From positions 62,001 through 126,000 of the forward strand of contig JACQBQ010000018.1 of the NCBI GenBank assembly GCA_016201905.1: a DNA stretch of 64,000 nucleotides. The letters run 5' to 3'. The notes beneath the pieces are model-generated. The model was not told the origin of the DNA, made no database searches, and was given only the letters and a program-made list of their open reading frames with translations. The position numbers and the translations under genes were made by a program. The DNA comes from Candidatus Melainabacteria bacterium (GTDB lineage: Bacteria > Cyanobacteriota > Vampirovibrionia > 2-02-FULL-35-15). Positions 54,108-63,882 of the stretch are shown here, piece after piece (position 1 is the stretch's first letter; each line of letters begins with the position of its first letter).

Positions 54108-54512
54108 ATGTCTAATACTGATCCAATAAGTGATATGTTAACAAGAATACGAAATGCAATTAAAGCAACACATGAAAGTGTTGAGATTCCAGCTTCTAAG
54201 TTAAAGATTAGAATTGCGGAAGTTCTAAAAAAGGAAGGTTATATTAGCTCATATGAAGTTGTTGAGGCAGATGATAAAGTAAAAAGAAAACTTAAAATAT
54301 TTTTAAAATATGGACCAAGGGGTGAAAAACTAATTACCAGCATTAAAAAGATCTCTACTCCTGGGTTAAGAGTTTATTCAAAGTCAAAATATGCACCTCG
54401 TGTTCTAGATGGACTTGGCATATCAATTCTTACAACAAGTAAGGGACTAATGAGTGATCGTCAGGCAAGAAAAGAAAAAGTAGGTGGAGAAGTGCTTTGC
54501 CAGCTATGGTAA
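54108..54512 (+). CDS. rpsH: Ribosomal protein S8
   Basis: The 134 residues carry DPISDMLTRIRNAIKATHESVEIPASKLK and the C-terminal SKGLMSDRQARKEKVGGEVLCQLW. The standard length is about 130. In E. coli S8 is the repressor of the spc operon; a comparable mRNA target cannot be picked out here. Its stop lies 13 bases before the rplF ATG. Confidence 0.96.
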   Translation: MSNTDPISDMLTRIRNAIKATHESVEIPASKLKIRIAEVLKKEGYISSYEVVEADDKVKRKLKIFLKYGPRGEKLITSIKKISTPGLRVYSKSKYAPRVLDGLGISILTTSKGLMSDRQARKEKVGGEVLCQLW

Positions 54513-54525
54513 GTTAAAGGAAACA

Positions 54526-55086
54526 ATGTCAAGAATAGGAAAAAATCCGATACAAATACCAGAAAAAGTAGAAGCTACTATTTCTGATTCTCCCTCTGGG
54601 CAAACCGTAAAGGTGAAAGGTCCAAAAGGAGAACTTGAAAGTATTTTTAGAAAAGAAATAAAAATTACTAAAGAGGAAAATAAAATTGTTTTGAAAAGAG
54701 ATAGCGATGAAAAGCTAAATAAAAGTCTTCATGGAATGACAAGATCTTTAATTCAAAATATGATCCTTGGAGTTACTCAAGGGTATAAGAAAGAATTAGA
54801 TATAGTTGGAGTTGGTTATAGAGCACAAGTACAAAACAATAAACTCCTTTTGCAAATAGGATACAGTCATCCTGTAGAAGTTGAATCACCTACAAAAGAA
54901 ACAAAGATCGAAGTAGATAAAAACCAGACACGTATAACCATAACAGGCATAAGTAAACAAACTGTTGGTGACCTTGCTGCTCAGATAAGGTCTGTTAGGT
55001 TACCTGAGCCTTACAAAGGAAAAGGTATTAAATATTCTGATGAAAGAGTAAGAAGGAAGGTTGGAAAGTCTGCTGCTAAGAAATAG
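54526..55086 (+). CDS. rplF: Ribosomal protein L6
   Basis: From ATG 54526 ([19 protein letters not shown]), with AAAGGA about five bases upstream, the 186 residues follow the L6 pattern: [34 protein letters not shown] and [29 protein letters not shown]. The longer frame from 54484 overlaps rpsH and is rejected. Confidence 0.96.
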   Translation: MSRIGKNPIQIPEKVEATISDSPSGQTVKVKGPKGELESIFRKEIKITKEENKIVLKRDSDEKLNKSLHGMTRSLIQNMILGVTQGYKKELDIVGVGYRAQVQNNKLLLQIGYSHPVEVESPTKETKIEVDKNQTRITITGISKQTVGDLAAQIRSVRLPEPYKGKGIKYSDERVRRKVGKSAAKK

Positions 55087-55097
55087 GTTATAAAACA

Positions 55098-55466
55098 ATG
55101 ATTATAAAAACTTCAAAAAAAGAAAGAGCAAGAAAAAGGCATAATAGGATCAGAAAAAAAATTTCTGGGACAAAAGAAATGCCAAGACTGTCTCTTTATA
55201 AATCAAATAAACATATTTATGCTCAGCTGATAGATGATGTTCAGTCTTCTACGCTTGCTTATTGTTCTACGCTACAGCCATTGCTGAAAAAAGAACTAAA
55301 GGCCACTTGGTCTAAAGAAGCAGCAAAAAAGATAGGTGAATTAATTGCTAAAGATGCTTTATCGAAAGGTATAAAAAAAGTTGTTTTTGATAGAGGTGGG
55401 AATAGATATCATGGTAAAGTTTTAGCTTTTGCTGAAGGAGCAAGAGCCAGTGGTTTAGAGTTTTAA
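55098..55466 (+). CDS. rplR: Ribosomal protein L18
   Basis: The 122 residues include [49 protein letters not shown] and [28 protein letters not shown]. It binds 5S rRNA. It precedes rpsE by 28 bases. Confidence 0.95.
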   Translation: MIIKTSKKERARKRHNRIRKKISGTKEMPRLSLYKSNKHIYAQLIDDVQSSTLAYCSTLQPLLKKELKATWSKEAAKKIGELIAKDALSKGIKKVVFDRGGNRYHGKVLAFAEGARASGLEF

Positions 55467-55494
55467 TTAAAAAATTAGCAAGGAAAAGTGAATT

Positions 55495-56271
55495 ATGACT
55501 GAAGAAGAAAAAGAAAATATAACAGAGCAAGTACAAAACCAGGAAGAAAAACCATCTGATGCTCCTCGTGAGGAATCATCTAAGCCTTCTGGTGAAGAGG
55601 CTGTAGATGCTGGTGAACCAAAAGCTGTTTTGCCTGATGAAGAGGCTGAAGAGGAAGATGAATTAAGTGAGCTAACTGGTATTGAAGAAGCAACAGAACA
55701 AGAAATTGTCCAGAAAGTTACAAAGAAAGAAACATTCAAAAAGAGAAAGAAACGACGCGGTGACAAATCTCAGGATAAAAAGGAAGCTTCGGAATGGATT
55801 GAAAAAGTTGTTCAAATAAGAAGAGTTACTAAGGTTGTAAAAGGCGGGAAGAAACTAAGTTTTAGAGCTGTTGTAATTGTAGGCAATGCTAAAGGACAGG
55901 TTGGCGTAGGTGTAGGAAAAGCTCTGGAAGTTATAAGTGCAATTCAAAAAGGTGTTGTTGATGCAAAGAAAAGTTTAGTAACAGTGCCGCTTATTGATTC
56001 GACTATTCCTCATCAGGTTCTTGGTAGAGCAGGGGCTGCAAAGGTACTTTTAAAACCAGCCAGAGAAGGGACAGGTATAAAAGCAGGTGGAGCAGCAAGA
56101 ACAGTTCTTGAACTAGGTGGTATTGGAGATATATTGTCAAAGTCACTAGGTTCGAGGTCTCCGCTAAACGTAGCAAGAGCAACTTTAAATGGCTTAGTTC
56201 AGTTGAGAAAATTTGATGGAGTAGCAAAGTTAAGAGGATTGACTTTAAAGGAAATGATATCTGCAAGTTAA
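55495..56271 (+). CDS. rpsE: Ribosomal protein S5 with acidic N-terminal extension
   Basis: Residues about 98-258 are a standard S5 ([31 protein letters not shown], the GVGKALEV loop and ARATLNGL). Residues 1-97 are an extra, highly acidic then Lys-rich segment ([20 protein letters not shown]... to [11 protein letters not shown]). A usual S5 has about 166-170 residues. No rpmD (L30) gene follows in the 54-base gap before rplO, as in cyanobacteria. Confidence 0.94.
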   Translation: MTEEEKENITEQVQNQEEKPSDAPREESSKPSGEEAVDAGEPKAVLPDEEAEEEDELSELTGIEEATEQEIVQKVTKKETFKKRKKRRGDKSQDKKEASEWIEKVVQIRRVTKVVKGGKKLSFRAVVIVGNAKGQVGVGVGKALEVISAIQKGVVDAKKSLVTVPLIDSTIPHQVLGRAGAAKVLLKPAREGTGIKAGGAARTVLELGGIGDILSKSLGSRSPLNVARATLNGLVQLRKFDGVAKLRGLTLKEMISAS

Positions 56272-56325
56272 GACTTGGGGTAATATAATATAGACAAAAA
56301 TAGGCAAAATCAGTAAAACATAAAA

Positions 56326-56844
56326 ATGAAATTAACAGATTTAAAATCAAGCAAAGGATCCAGAAGGGAAGCAAAAGAAGTTGGCCGCGGCAGAGCGTCA
56401 GGTCATGGAAAGACATGCTGTCGTGGAAATAATGGGCAGGGACAAAGAGCAGGTAAGGGAATGAGGCTTGGTTTTGAAGGTGGACAAACCCCTTTATACA
56501 GAAGGCTTCCAAAATTTCAAACAAATGAAAGACCAAATAGAAGAGTTTGGACTATACTCAACCTTTCTGATTTAGAAAAACTTTCAAATCAGAAACAAAT
56601 TACTCCAGAGCTTCTTTTAGAAAAAGGTATTATTGATAAATTGAACGATGGCTTAAGAGTATTAGGTGATGGTGACTTTAAATCTTCTGCTTTGGTAAAA
56701 GCACATTATTTTTCAAAATCAGCAAAAGAAAAAATTGAAGCAAGTGGTGGTAAATGTGAATTGATTGAAGTTAAATCAAGAGAATTAAATAATAAAAAAA
56801 CAGTAAAGGTAGAAAAGAAAACGGAAAAAAAGAGACAAAAATAA
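56326..56844 (+). CDS. rplO: Ribosomal protein L15
   Basis: The 172 residues include RGRASGHGKTCCRGNNGQGQRAGKGMRLGFEGGQTPLYRRLPKF and LVKAHYFSKSAKEKIEASGGKCELIE. A Lys-rich tail (KVEKKTEKKRQK) lengthens it. It precedes secY by 14 bases. Confidence 0.94.
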   Translation: MKLTDLKSSKGSRREAKEVGRGRASGHGKTCCRGNNGQGQRAGKGMRLGFEGGQTPLYRRLPKFQTNERPNRRVWTILNLSDLEKLSNQKQITPELLLEKGIIDKLNDGLRVLGDGDFKSSALVKAHYFSKSAKEKIEASGGKCELIEVKSRELNNKKTVKVEKKTEKKRQK

Positions 56845-56858
56845 ATAAGAAGTAAACT

Positions 56859-58322
56859 ATGGCGGTCTCTGCAAGAAAACTTGGAAAAGAAGCTGATATC
56901 ATAACCTTTGCTGAAATGTTTAAAGTTGCTGGCTTAATGCCAAAGATTCTTTTTACCATTGGAATGCTTTTTATTTACAGGCTTGGAGCTCATATTCCAC
57001 TAATAGGTGTTAATCATGATCTTTTAAAAAGATCAAATGTGCTTACCAGCGGACTTTTGGGGCTAGTTGATTTATTTGCTGGTGGTGCTCTTAGTGCTTT
57101 GTCGATTTTTGCTTTAGGAATTGGACCATATATTACTTCTTCGATCATTATGCAGTTAATGACTGAGGTTATTCCAGCCTTAAAAAATATGCAGAGAGAA
57201 CAGGGAGAGCAGGGAAGAAAACAATTCCAACAACTTATAAGAAGAACAACAGTAGTTTTGGCAATAATACAATCATTAGCTTTAGCTAGGTTTCTGGATG
57301 TAGCAGGTGTGGCTTATGTGGGTACGCCAGCTTTTTATTTAAACACCATTGTAATTCTTGCATGCTCAAGTGTATTTATTATGTGGCTTGGAGAAGTGAT
57401 TACTGAAAGAGGAATTGGCAATGGAGCATCGATATTGATTTTTATTGGAATTGCTTCCAGAATGCCAATCATGATAAGAGATACTGTTACTGCATTAAAC
57501 ACTGGTTCATCACCAGCATGGGGGGTTGCTGTTTTGCTTATGGTATTTTGTTTGTTAATAGTTTTGATTATTTTTATCCAAGAAGGTGCAAGGAAAGTTT
57601 TGGTATTAGGGGCACGAAGGCAAACCGCAGGTGGACGAGTGGCTAGTGCGCCTGATCACTATATGCCGCTAAAAATCAATCCAGCAGGTGTCTTGCCAAT
57701 TATATTTGCCAGCTCATTAATGTTTCTCCCATTACAATTGCTTGCTTTTGCTGGATTACAAAATAAATCAATTTCAATAACTCTTAGGGACTTTTTTACA
57801 AATACACCTGGATTTGCACAACTTTGTTTTGCTTTGTCTCAAGTAAAAGTTGGTGAAAATTATATATTCAGTGATTTTGGTAACTTTCTTGCCTTGCAAG
57901 TTGAATACCTTTTTAGGAGCGGACACTGGCAGCATTCATCGGTGTACTTTTTGTTGATCATTTTATTTTCGTATTTTTATGCTTCAATTATTTTAAATCC
58001 GCGTGAAGTAGCTGAGAACCTAAAGAAAAATGGCTCAGCAATTCAAGGAGTAAAGCCCGGAAAGCCTACCAGTGATTACCTCGATATGATTATAAACAGG
58101 ATAATTTTTGTCGGAGCAATAGCAATTGGTTTAATTGCAGTTTTGCCAATACATGTAGAGCATCTTTGTCAGGTAGCTACATTAGGTGGTTTAGGAAGTA
58201 CATCGCTCATAATTTTAGTTGGTGTTGCAATTGATACCAGAAATCAAATTATTACTTATGCGCAAACTCACAGGTATCAGACAAGAAGTATATTAAGTTT
58301 TGGCTCAAAGAAACCTTTATGA
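56859..58322 (+). CDS. secY: Preprotein translocase subunit SecY
   Basis: SecY is the protein-conducting channel. The 487 residues show about ten membrane segments, with AHIPLIGV, LSIFALGIGPYITSSIIMQLMTE, EQGRKQFQQLIRRTT, GNGASILIF and NGSAIQGVKPGKPTSDYLDMIINRI. The normal downstream genes (adk, map, infA, rpmJ, rpsM, rpsK, rpoA, rplQ) are not here; mlaE follows with a four-base overlap. Confidence 0.96.
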   Translation: MAVSARKLGKEADIITFAEMFKVAGLMPKILFTIGMLFIYRLGAHIPLIGVNHDLLKRSNVLTSGLLGLVDLFAGGALSALSIFALGIGPYITSSIIMQLMTEVIPALKNMQREQGEQGRKQFQQLIRRTTVVLAIIQSLALARFLDVAGVAYVGTPAFYLNTIVILACSSVFIMWLGEVITERGIGNGASILIFIGIASRMPIMIRDTVTALNTGSSPAWGVAVLLMVFCLLIVLIIFIQEGARKVLVLGARRQTAGGRVASAPDHYMPLKINPAGVLPIIFASSLMFLPLQLLAFAGLQNKSISITLRDFFTNTPGFAQLCFALSQVKVGENYIFSDFGNFLALQVEYLFRSGHWQHSSVYFLLIILFSYFYASIILNPREVAENLKKNGSAIQGVKPGKPTSDYLDMIINRIIFVGAIAIGLIAVLPIHVEHLCQVATLGGLGSTSLIILVGVAIDTRNQIITYAQTHRYQTRSILSFGSKKPL

Positions 58323-59116
58323 ACCAAGATGTTGGTACTTTGTTTTTAAATACTAAGCAAAAGCTTCAATCAAAACTGGTTTTAATTAGTAATTTTATTT
58401 CTACACTAACTTTGAGTTTACTGGAGGCATTCCAATTAGTTTTTATTCAAAGAAAAATATATATAAATAATTTTCTTGAAAGCTTAAGAAAAATAATATG
58501 GACATGCTTGCCAATTGCTACTCTAACAGTGGGTACGAGTTCAATTATTTATTCTATTCATGTAGCACCTGAGTTTGCAGAAAGGGGTTTAAGTGTTTAT
58601 CTGGGTGGATTGGTAGCACTGGCTTTAATTCGTGAGGGTGCTCCTGTAATGGGGGCATTGGCTATAGTTACACAGTTTTGCTCTGGAATGACAGCTCAGA
58701 TTGGCTCAATGAAAATAACTGATCAGTTAGATGCAATGAAAATGTCAAAAGTTTCTCCTAATGCTTTTATACTTATACCTATGCTTTTTGCAGGAATAGT
58801 TGGTTTCCCGATTGTAATAATTATTTGTATTGTTATAGGACTTACAATCAATTTTTTTTCATCTAACTTTTTAATTAACATTACCTATAGTCTGTATTCA
58901 AATTCTATACTAAATGCAGTTCATGTAAAAGATATTTTATTAGCTTTAACTAAAGCTTCTATATTTGGTTTTTTTGTAACTTTAGTTAGCTATAACTGCG
59001 GGATGCTTACTGTTGGTGGTTCTAAAGCGGTGGGAAATTCCACAAGGCTTTCAGTAGTAATAAATTTTGCACTAGTAATAATTTTAGATTATATAATTAC
59101 AGCACTTTGGCTTTAA
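58319..59116 (+). CDS. MlaE/TGD1-family lipid ABC transporter permease
   Basis: The 265 residues show the family core: PIATLTVGTSSIIYSIHVAPEF, LVALALIREGAPVMGALAIVTQFCSGMTAQIGSMKITDQLDAMKMS, and a final hydrophobic end. Such permeases move phospholipids between envelopes with an MlaF ATPase and MlaD binding protein; plant TGD1 is the chloroplast relative. None of the partners is near. It overlaps secY by four bases (ATGA), so it is coupled to the ribosomal operon. It converges on rplC with no space between. Confidence 0.88.
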   Translation: MNQDVGTLFLNTKQKLQSKLVLISNFISTLTLSLLEAFQLVFIQRKIYINNFLESLRKIIWTCLPIATLTVGTSSIIYSIHVAPEFAERGLSVYLGGLVALALIREGAPVMGALAIVTQFCSGMTAQIGSMKITDQLDAMKMSKVSPNAFILIPMLFAGIVGFPIVIIICIVIGLTINFFSSNFLINITYSLYSNSILNAVHVKDILLALTKASIFGFFVTLVSYNCGMLTVGGSKAVGNSTRLSVVINFALVIILDYIITALWL

Positions 59117-59782
59117 TTATGGATTCCACTTTTTAATAGCTGGTCTTATAGTTAGTAAAGTGCCTTCTACACCGGGTACTGCACCTCTTACAAGTAGTAG
59201 CTTTTTGCTTTTATCGAATTCAATCACCTTTAAATTTCTAACTGTAACATTTTCATTCCCCATACGTGAAGGCATTTTTTTCCCAGGTAAAACTCTACCA
59301 GGGAAAGTATGAGCACCAATCGATCCTGGCTGACGATATGATTTTGAACCATGAGATTTGGGACCACGTCTTTTATTATAGAGTTTAACCATCCCCTGAA
59401 ATCCTTTTCCAATAGATATTCCAGAGACATCTACAAGATCATTTGGATTTAAAATCTTTGATGAGTCAACAGGCTCACCAATCTTGTAAGATTCTAATTC
59501 GGCAGGTTGTACCCTGTATTCTTTTAAAAAGCCAAAGTTAGGCAAGTTTTTCTTCTTTAAATTTCCAAGCTTAGGCTTATTTAAGTGCTTGTCTTTTTTT
59601 ATATTTGCCCCGATTTGAACTGCAGCATAACCGTGTTTTACTGGGGTTTTAATTTCTGTCACAATATTTTCAGCAAGTTCTAAAACGGTTACTGGAATTG
59701 CGTCCCCTTCTTGGTTAAAGTATTGGGTCATTCCAAGCTTTTTCCCTAATATTTCTAGTCTTGTTCTAATTGGTTTTGTCAT
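59117..59782 (-). CDS. rplC: Ribosomal protein L3
   Basis: The 221 residues start [14 protein letters not shown] and include [60 protein letters not shown], a diagnostic L3 loop. It follows rpsJ with a four-base overlap. Its normal next gene, rplD, is 11.4 kb away on the other strand, and rplC ends directly against mlaE. Confidence 0.96.
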   Translation of the reverse strand: MTKPIRTRLEILGKKLGMTQYFNQEGDAIPVTVLELAENIVTEIKTPVKHGYAAVQIGANIKKDKHLNKPKLGNLKKKNLPNFGFLKEYRVQPAELESYKIGEPVDSSKILNPNDLVDVSGISIGKGFQGMVKLYNKRRGPKSHGSKSYRQPGSIGAHTFPGRVLPGKKMPSRMGNENVTVRNLKVIEFDKSKKLLLVRGAVPGVEGTLLTIRPAIKKWNP

Positions 59783-60111
59783 AGTTTCAACTCTATATCT
59801 ACACCAGCAGGCAAATCCAGCCGGGTTAAAGCATCTGTAGTTTCATTTGTAGGGTTTTCAATGTCTATAAGTCTTTTGTGAACTCTAATTTCAAAGTGTT
59901 CTCTGGATTTTTTATCTACGTGTGGCGATCTGTTTACACAGTAAAGGTGACGATCTGTAGGTAAATAAATAGGCCCGGTAATAGATGCACCGGTTCTAAC
60001 AGCTGCTTCTACAATCTGATCACAAGAGGTATCAAGTGCTCTATGATCGTATCCCTTTAAACGGATTCGAATACGATTTTTTAATTGTGCTGTTGTTGCA
60101 CCCTTTGCCAT
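59779..60111 (-). CDS. rpsJ: Ribosomal protein S10
   Basis: The 110 residues show [39 protein letters not shown] and [39 protein letters not shown], standard S10 (NusE). The start follows a short hairpin (60128-60146) in the gap after tuf. It overlaps rplC by four bases. Confidence 0.96.
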   Translation of the reverse strand: MAKGATTAQLKNRIRIRLKGYDHRALDTSCDQIVEAAVRTGASITGPIYLPTDRHLYCVNRSPHVDKKSREHFEIRVHKRLIDIENPTNETTDALTRLDLPAGVDIELKL

Positions 60112-60127
60112 TTTTTCTTTTTTTTAT

Positions 60128-60146
60128 GCTCCAGAAAAACTGGAGC
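60128..60146 (-). promoter_or_regulatory. Hairpin between tuf and rpsJ
   Basis: GCTCCAG (60128-60134) and CTGGAGC (60140-60146) form a perfect 7-bp stem with a five-base loop. Read on the minus strand it is followed by an A-rich run, not a T run, so it is unlikely to be a terminator. It may act as an RNA processing or translation-tuning element. Confidence 0.4.
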
Positions 60147-60169
60147 TTCCTTGGTTTTACAAGTACGTA

Positions 60170-61384
60170 TTAAGTTAGAATTTTGCTTACTACACCTGCT
60201 CCAACGGTTTTACCGCCTTCACGGATAGCAAATCTCATTCCTTCTTCAATTGCAACAGGCTGTATAAGCTCTACTTCCATTGCAATATTATCGCCAGGCA
60301 TAACCATTTCAACTCCTGTTGGCAGTTTGATGGAGCCTGTGACATCTGTGGTTCTCACATAGAACTGAGGTCTATAACCTGGGAAAAATGGTGTATGTCT
60401 GCCACCTTCTTCTTTGGTTAGTACATAAACTTCTGCACTGAACTTTGTATGGGGCTTGATTGAGCCAGGTTTTGCTAAGACTTGACCGCGCTCAATACCT
60501 TCTTTTTCAACACCCCTTAAAAGTACACCAGCATTGTCACCGGCTTGAATTTCATCTAAGGTTTTTCTGAACATCTCAAGACCAGTAGCCACTGTTTTTG
60601 TAGTGTCTTTAATTCCAACTATTTCAATTTCTTCTTGTACTTTTAGCTTGCCTCTTTCAACACGACCAGTAGCAACTGTTCCACGTCCTGTAATTGAAAA
60701 TACGTCTTCAACGGCCATTAAGAAAGGTTTGTCAACATCTCTCACTGGAGTTGGAATGCTCTTGTCAATAACTTCCATCAGCTGATGAATACAGTCTATC
60801 TCTTTGTTTTCACCTTTTTTAGCATTTGGATTTTTTAACAGAGCTTCCATTGCCTTTAAAGCAGAGCCTTTTACAAATGGGATTTCAGCTCCCTTAAAAC
60901 CATACTTAGTTAAAAGATCTCTGGTCTCAACTTCTACAAGGTCAATTAATTCTTTATCATCGAGCATATCTACTTTGTTTAAGAAGACTACGATATGGGG
61001 AACACCTACCTGACGAGCAAGAAGTATGTGTTCTCTTGTTTGTGGCATTGGGCCATCTGCTGCAGAAATCACAAGAATAGCTCCATCCATTTGAGCAGCA
61101 CCGGTAATCATGTTTTTAACATAGTCAGCGTGACCTGGGCAGTCAACGTGAGCATAGTGTCTATCCTTGGTTTCATATTCTACGTGAGCAGTGTTTATAG
61201 TAATTCCTCTTGCTTTTTCTTCAGGTGCTGAATCAATTTCATCGTATTTTTTTGCTTGTGCACCACCTTCAGCAGCAAGCGCCATTGTAATTGCAGCTGT
61301 TAATGTGGTCTTACCATGGTCTACGTGACCGATAGTTCCAATGTTTACATTAGGTTTTTTTCTTTCAAACTTTGCCCTAGCCAT
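60170..61384 (-). CDS. tuf: Elongation factor Tu
   Basis: EF-Tu brings aminoacyl-tRNA to the ribosome. The 404 residues show [18 protein letters not shown] and NKVD, then the beta-barrel domains 2 and 3. AAGGAG lies about nine bases before the ATG on the minus strand. A TATAAT-like hexamer at 61459-61464 (minus) is the best -10 guess. tuf, rpsJ and rplC form one transcript that now ends at mlaE. Confidence 0.97.
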   Translation of the reverse strand: MARAKFERKKPNVNIGTIGHVDHGKTTLTAAITMALAAEGGAQAKKYDEIDSAPEEKARGITINTAHVEYETKDRHYAHVDCPGHADYVKNMITGAAQMDGAILVISAADGPMPQTREHILLARQVGVPHIVVFLNKVDMLDDKELIDLVEVETRDLLTKYGFKGAEIPFVKGSALKAMEALLKNPNAKKGENKEIDCIHQLMEVIDKSIPTPVRDVDKPFLMAVEDVFSITGRGTVATGRVERGKLKVQEEIEIVGIKDTTKTVATGLEMFRKTLDEIQAGDNAGVLLRGVEKEGIERGQVLAKPGSIKPHTKFSAEVYVLTKEEGGRHTPFFPGYRPQFYVRTTDVTGSIKLPTGVEMVMPGDNIAMEVELIQPVAIEEGMRFAIREGGKTVGAGVVSKILT

Positions 61385-61759
61385 TTTACTTAACTCCTTG
61401 TATTTGTATGTTTGCCGAATTAATTCGTTATTTCGAGCTTTTACATTCTATCTGAAAAATTATAGCTTGAAAAGGTATTTTGTTTTAATTATATGTTGGC
61501 TTATAAATAGATAAGAGGCTTTTTATGGAAAGCCTCTACCTAAGAAATGTTTCCTAGACTAAAAATTGGAGGTTAATGCTTAGCTTGACGATTTAGTATG
61601 ATTTAGATATACAAAAAGATAAAAATTGCCTAAATGTTGTTTAAACGTGTTTATAAATGTGAATTTTGATGCATATTTAAAATAGGGATGGCTCCTGAAA
61701 TATGGTTTTCCGTCATAATATTATGTTAAAATTACCACTTCGATAAAATCCTCATAACT
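61385..61759. other. 375-base divergent gap between tuf and omp85
   Basis: It carries the tuf ribosome site and a -10-like TATAAT, a 9-bp hairpin (AGAGGCTTT 61514-61522 and AAAGCCTCT 61529-61537) of unknown role, and a promoter for omp85. The hairpin has no T tail on either strand. I see no gene. Confidence 0.5.
61585..61613 (+). promoter_or_regulatory. Candidate sigma-70 promoter for omp85
   Basis: TTGACG (61585-61590), exactly 17 bases, then TATACA (61608-61613). This is a very good match, about 147 bases upstream of the omp85 ATG. Confidence 0.6.
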
Positions 61760-63844
61760 ATGAGGAAAGATTTGTTTGTGAATAAACTGAGTAATAAAAA
61801 CTTGTTGAAATTGCGTAAAGGATTAAGTCTTGTATTAAGTACATTGCTCTTTACAAATTGCTTTTTGTGCTTATTACCTTCATATGCTCAATCTGGATTT
61901 TCAAATATTGGCTCTTTTTTCCAGAGAGAAGAGCGTCTAGATAATAGTACGAAAATTGATTTTGATAAAGCACTTACAATAAAACAAGTGTTGATTGAAG
62001 GAAACAGACTTGTACCTGAAGAACATATTTTAAATGCCATTGATTCCAAAGCAGGTACACAATTTAATAAAGACAAAGTCTTAAGCGATTTAGAAGCAAT
62101 TGACAGGCTTGGTTACTTTGTTCGGGATAGTATACAAGCCAGTCCTGAACAGACCAGCAATGGTATTTTATTAAAAATTAGAATTGAAGAAAATAATCCA
62201 ATAACAAGAGTTCAAATACTTGGGAATGAAGTTATTCCTACAGATGAGATTTTGTTGTTTGTTCAGGATTTAATTGGTAAGCCAGAAAGCCTAACAAAAA
62301 TATCTAAAGTTCTGGATCAAATAGAAAAAAAATATCAAGAGAGTGGTTATGTCTTAGCCAGGGTGACTGATATTGGACTTGATCCTGATGGAACATTGAC
62401 GGTTAAATTAGATGAAGGGCTAATTGATAAAGTTGTTATTAAAGGAAATACAAAAACAAAAGAAAAATATATTAGAAGGTTTACTCCAAATCTTGTTTCT
62501 GGCGAACCATACAATGAACTTTTGTTGGTTCAGGATTTTAGAGCGCTACAGGGGACAGGGCTTTTTGAAGATATACATCGTACATTAACGCCTTCGGGAG
62601 AAAATCCTGGTAAGTATGATTTAAATATTGAAATTGCTGAAAAAAGAAATACTTCTTTTGGCTTTGGTGGTGGTGTAAACACTTTAAATGGTGTCTTTGC
62701 AAATCTTGGATTTAATAATAGCAATCTTTTTGGAGAAGCTAAACGGTTTTCATTTAATACACAGTTTGGTACTGGTATTCTTGCCAATAGTTTGGTTACG
62801 CAGAAGTTTTTATCGAATAGAAAAACCATGCAAGTTGAAGCCAGGTATTCCGATCCAAATTTTTTAGATACAAAAAATTCAGTCTCGTTTTTTACACATG
62901 GCTATACATTTAATAGTTATCTAGTAGATTTAGCGCAGGAAAAAAATCTTGGGCTTGGATTTACATTGATGAGACCATTAGGAAAAAATGTATCGGGTGG
63001 TTTTGATTTAATTGGTGAAAGTGTTCAAATGAAAGATTATGGTTCTAAAGCCACTGATTTTTTAACTGATCAATTGGTAAAAATAGATGGTGGTAAATAT
63101 TTAGGAAATATAACTGAAAAGAATGCATTTCAACCAGGGCAATTGTTTGGCAGTCATGAAGATGCCATAAAAAAACAAGCAGCAAGTGAGCTTGCACAAA
63201 AACTGAGGCATGAACAGCTTAAAGCTGGTAATTTTATTCAGTTTAATCCTACAATTGCTTTTGATACCCGTGATACCCCAATAAATCCCAGAAATGGATG
63301 GAACAATAAAATAAATTTTGGTCAGGCAATAGGCATTGGAAATAACAGCTTTTCAAAGCTTGGAATTGATTTAAGACGCTATATTCCGATTGGAGAAAAA
63401 ACAACTCTTGCATTTAATTTGCAAGGTGCATCAAGTTTATTTGGAAATATTCCAATGTACAGCCAGTTTAAAGCAGGTGGATATTATGGTGTTCGTGGTT
63501 ATAGGCCGTTTTCTGATCTTGGAATTGGTTCAAGAACCCTGCTTGCAAGTGCTGAAATTCGAACGCCTCTTTTAGATACGATTCCTGGAATTCAAAATAC
63601 ACCGATTGGCAAAGATTTAAGGCTGGTATTATTTGGAGATCTTGGATATGTTGGTGGCAATGATACAATTAACCGCTTATTTAACAGATTAACTACTGCA
63701 GCATCTGCTGGTATTGGAATTAGAGCAAATATCCCTATGCTGGGTGCAATTAGAGTTGATTACGGTCTGCCATTTATTAAGCCATTATGGAATAGTAAAA
63801 ACATTTTCGGCAGATTTAATTTTGGACTAGGAGACAGGTTTTAG
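61760..63844 (+). CDS. bamA: Outer-membrane assembly factor Omp85/BamA
   Basis: BamA inserts beta-barrel proteins into the outer membrane. The 694 residues start with a long signal peptide (about 1-45), then three POTRA domains (about 70-145, 146-220 and 221-295), then a 16-strand barrel with FGFGGGVNTLNGVFANLGFNNSNLFGEAKRF, RNGWNNKINFGQA and the L6 motif GVRGYRPFSDLGIGSRT. Three POTRA domains is the cyanobacterial and plastid pattern, against five in Proteobacteria. An ompH/skp gene follows. Confidence 0.92.
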   Translation: MRKDLFVNKLSNKNLLKLRKGLSLVLSTLLFTNCFLCLLPSYAQSGFSNIGSFFQREERLDNSTKIDFDKALTIKQVLIEGNRLVPEEHILNAIDSKAGTQFNKDKVLSDLEAIDRLGYFVRDSIQASPEQTSNGILLKIRIEENNPITRVQILGNEVIPTDEILLFVQDLIGKPESLTKISKVLDQIEKKYQESGYVLARVTDIGLDPDGTLTVKLDEGLIDKVVIKGNTKTKEKYIRRFTPNLVSGEPYNELLLVQDFRALQGTGLFEDIHRTLTPSGENPGKYDLNIEIAEKRNTSFGFGGGVNTLNGVFANLGFNNSNLFGEAKRFSFNTQFGTGILANSLVTQKFLSNRKTMQVEARYSDPNFLDTKNSVSFFTHGYTFNSYLVDLAQEKNLGLGFTLMRPLGKNVSGGFDLIGESVQMKDYGSKATDFLTDQLVKIDGGKYLGNITEKNAFQPGQLFGSHEDAIKKQAASELAQKLRHEQLKAGNFIQFNPTIAFDTRDTPINPRNGWNNKINFGQAIGIGNNSFSKLGIDLRRYIPIGEKTTLAFNLQGASSLFGNIPMYSQFKAGGYYGVRGYRPFSDLGIGSRTLLASAEIRTPLLDTIPGIQNTPIGKDLRLVLFGDLGYVGGNDTINRLFNRLTTAASAGIGIRANIPMLGAIRVDYGLPFIKPLWNSKNIFGRFNFGLGDRF

Positions 63845-63882
63845 GTAATATATAGAAGAAGATATATCAAGGAGATATTAAA

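Noticed and set aside
54484..54525. N-terminal extension of L6
   Set aside because: It overlaps rps[10 protein letters not shown] at 54526 is the standard L6 start.
55467..55766. Ser-rich frame antisense to the rpsE N-terminus
   Set aside because: It is the mirror of the acidic Glu-codon-rich extension and has no supporting signal.
61514..61537. Hairpin in the tuf-omp85 gap as a terminator
   Set aside because: No T run follows it on either strand, and no gene ends there.
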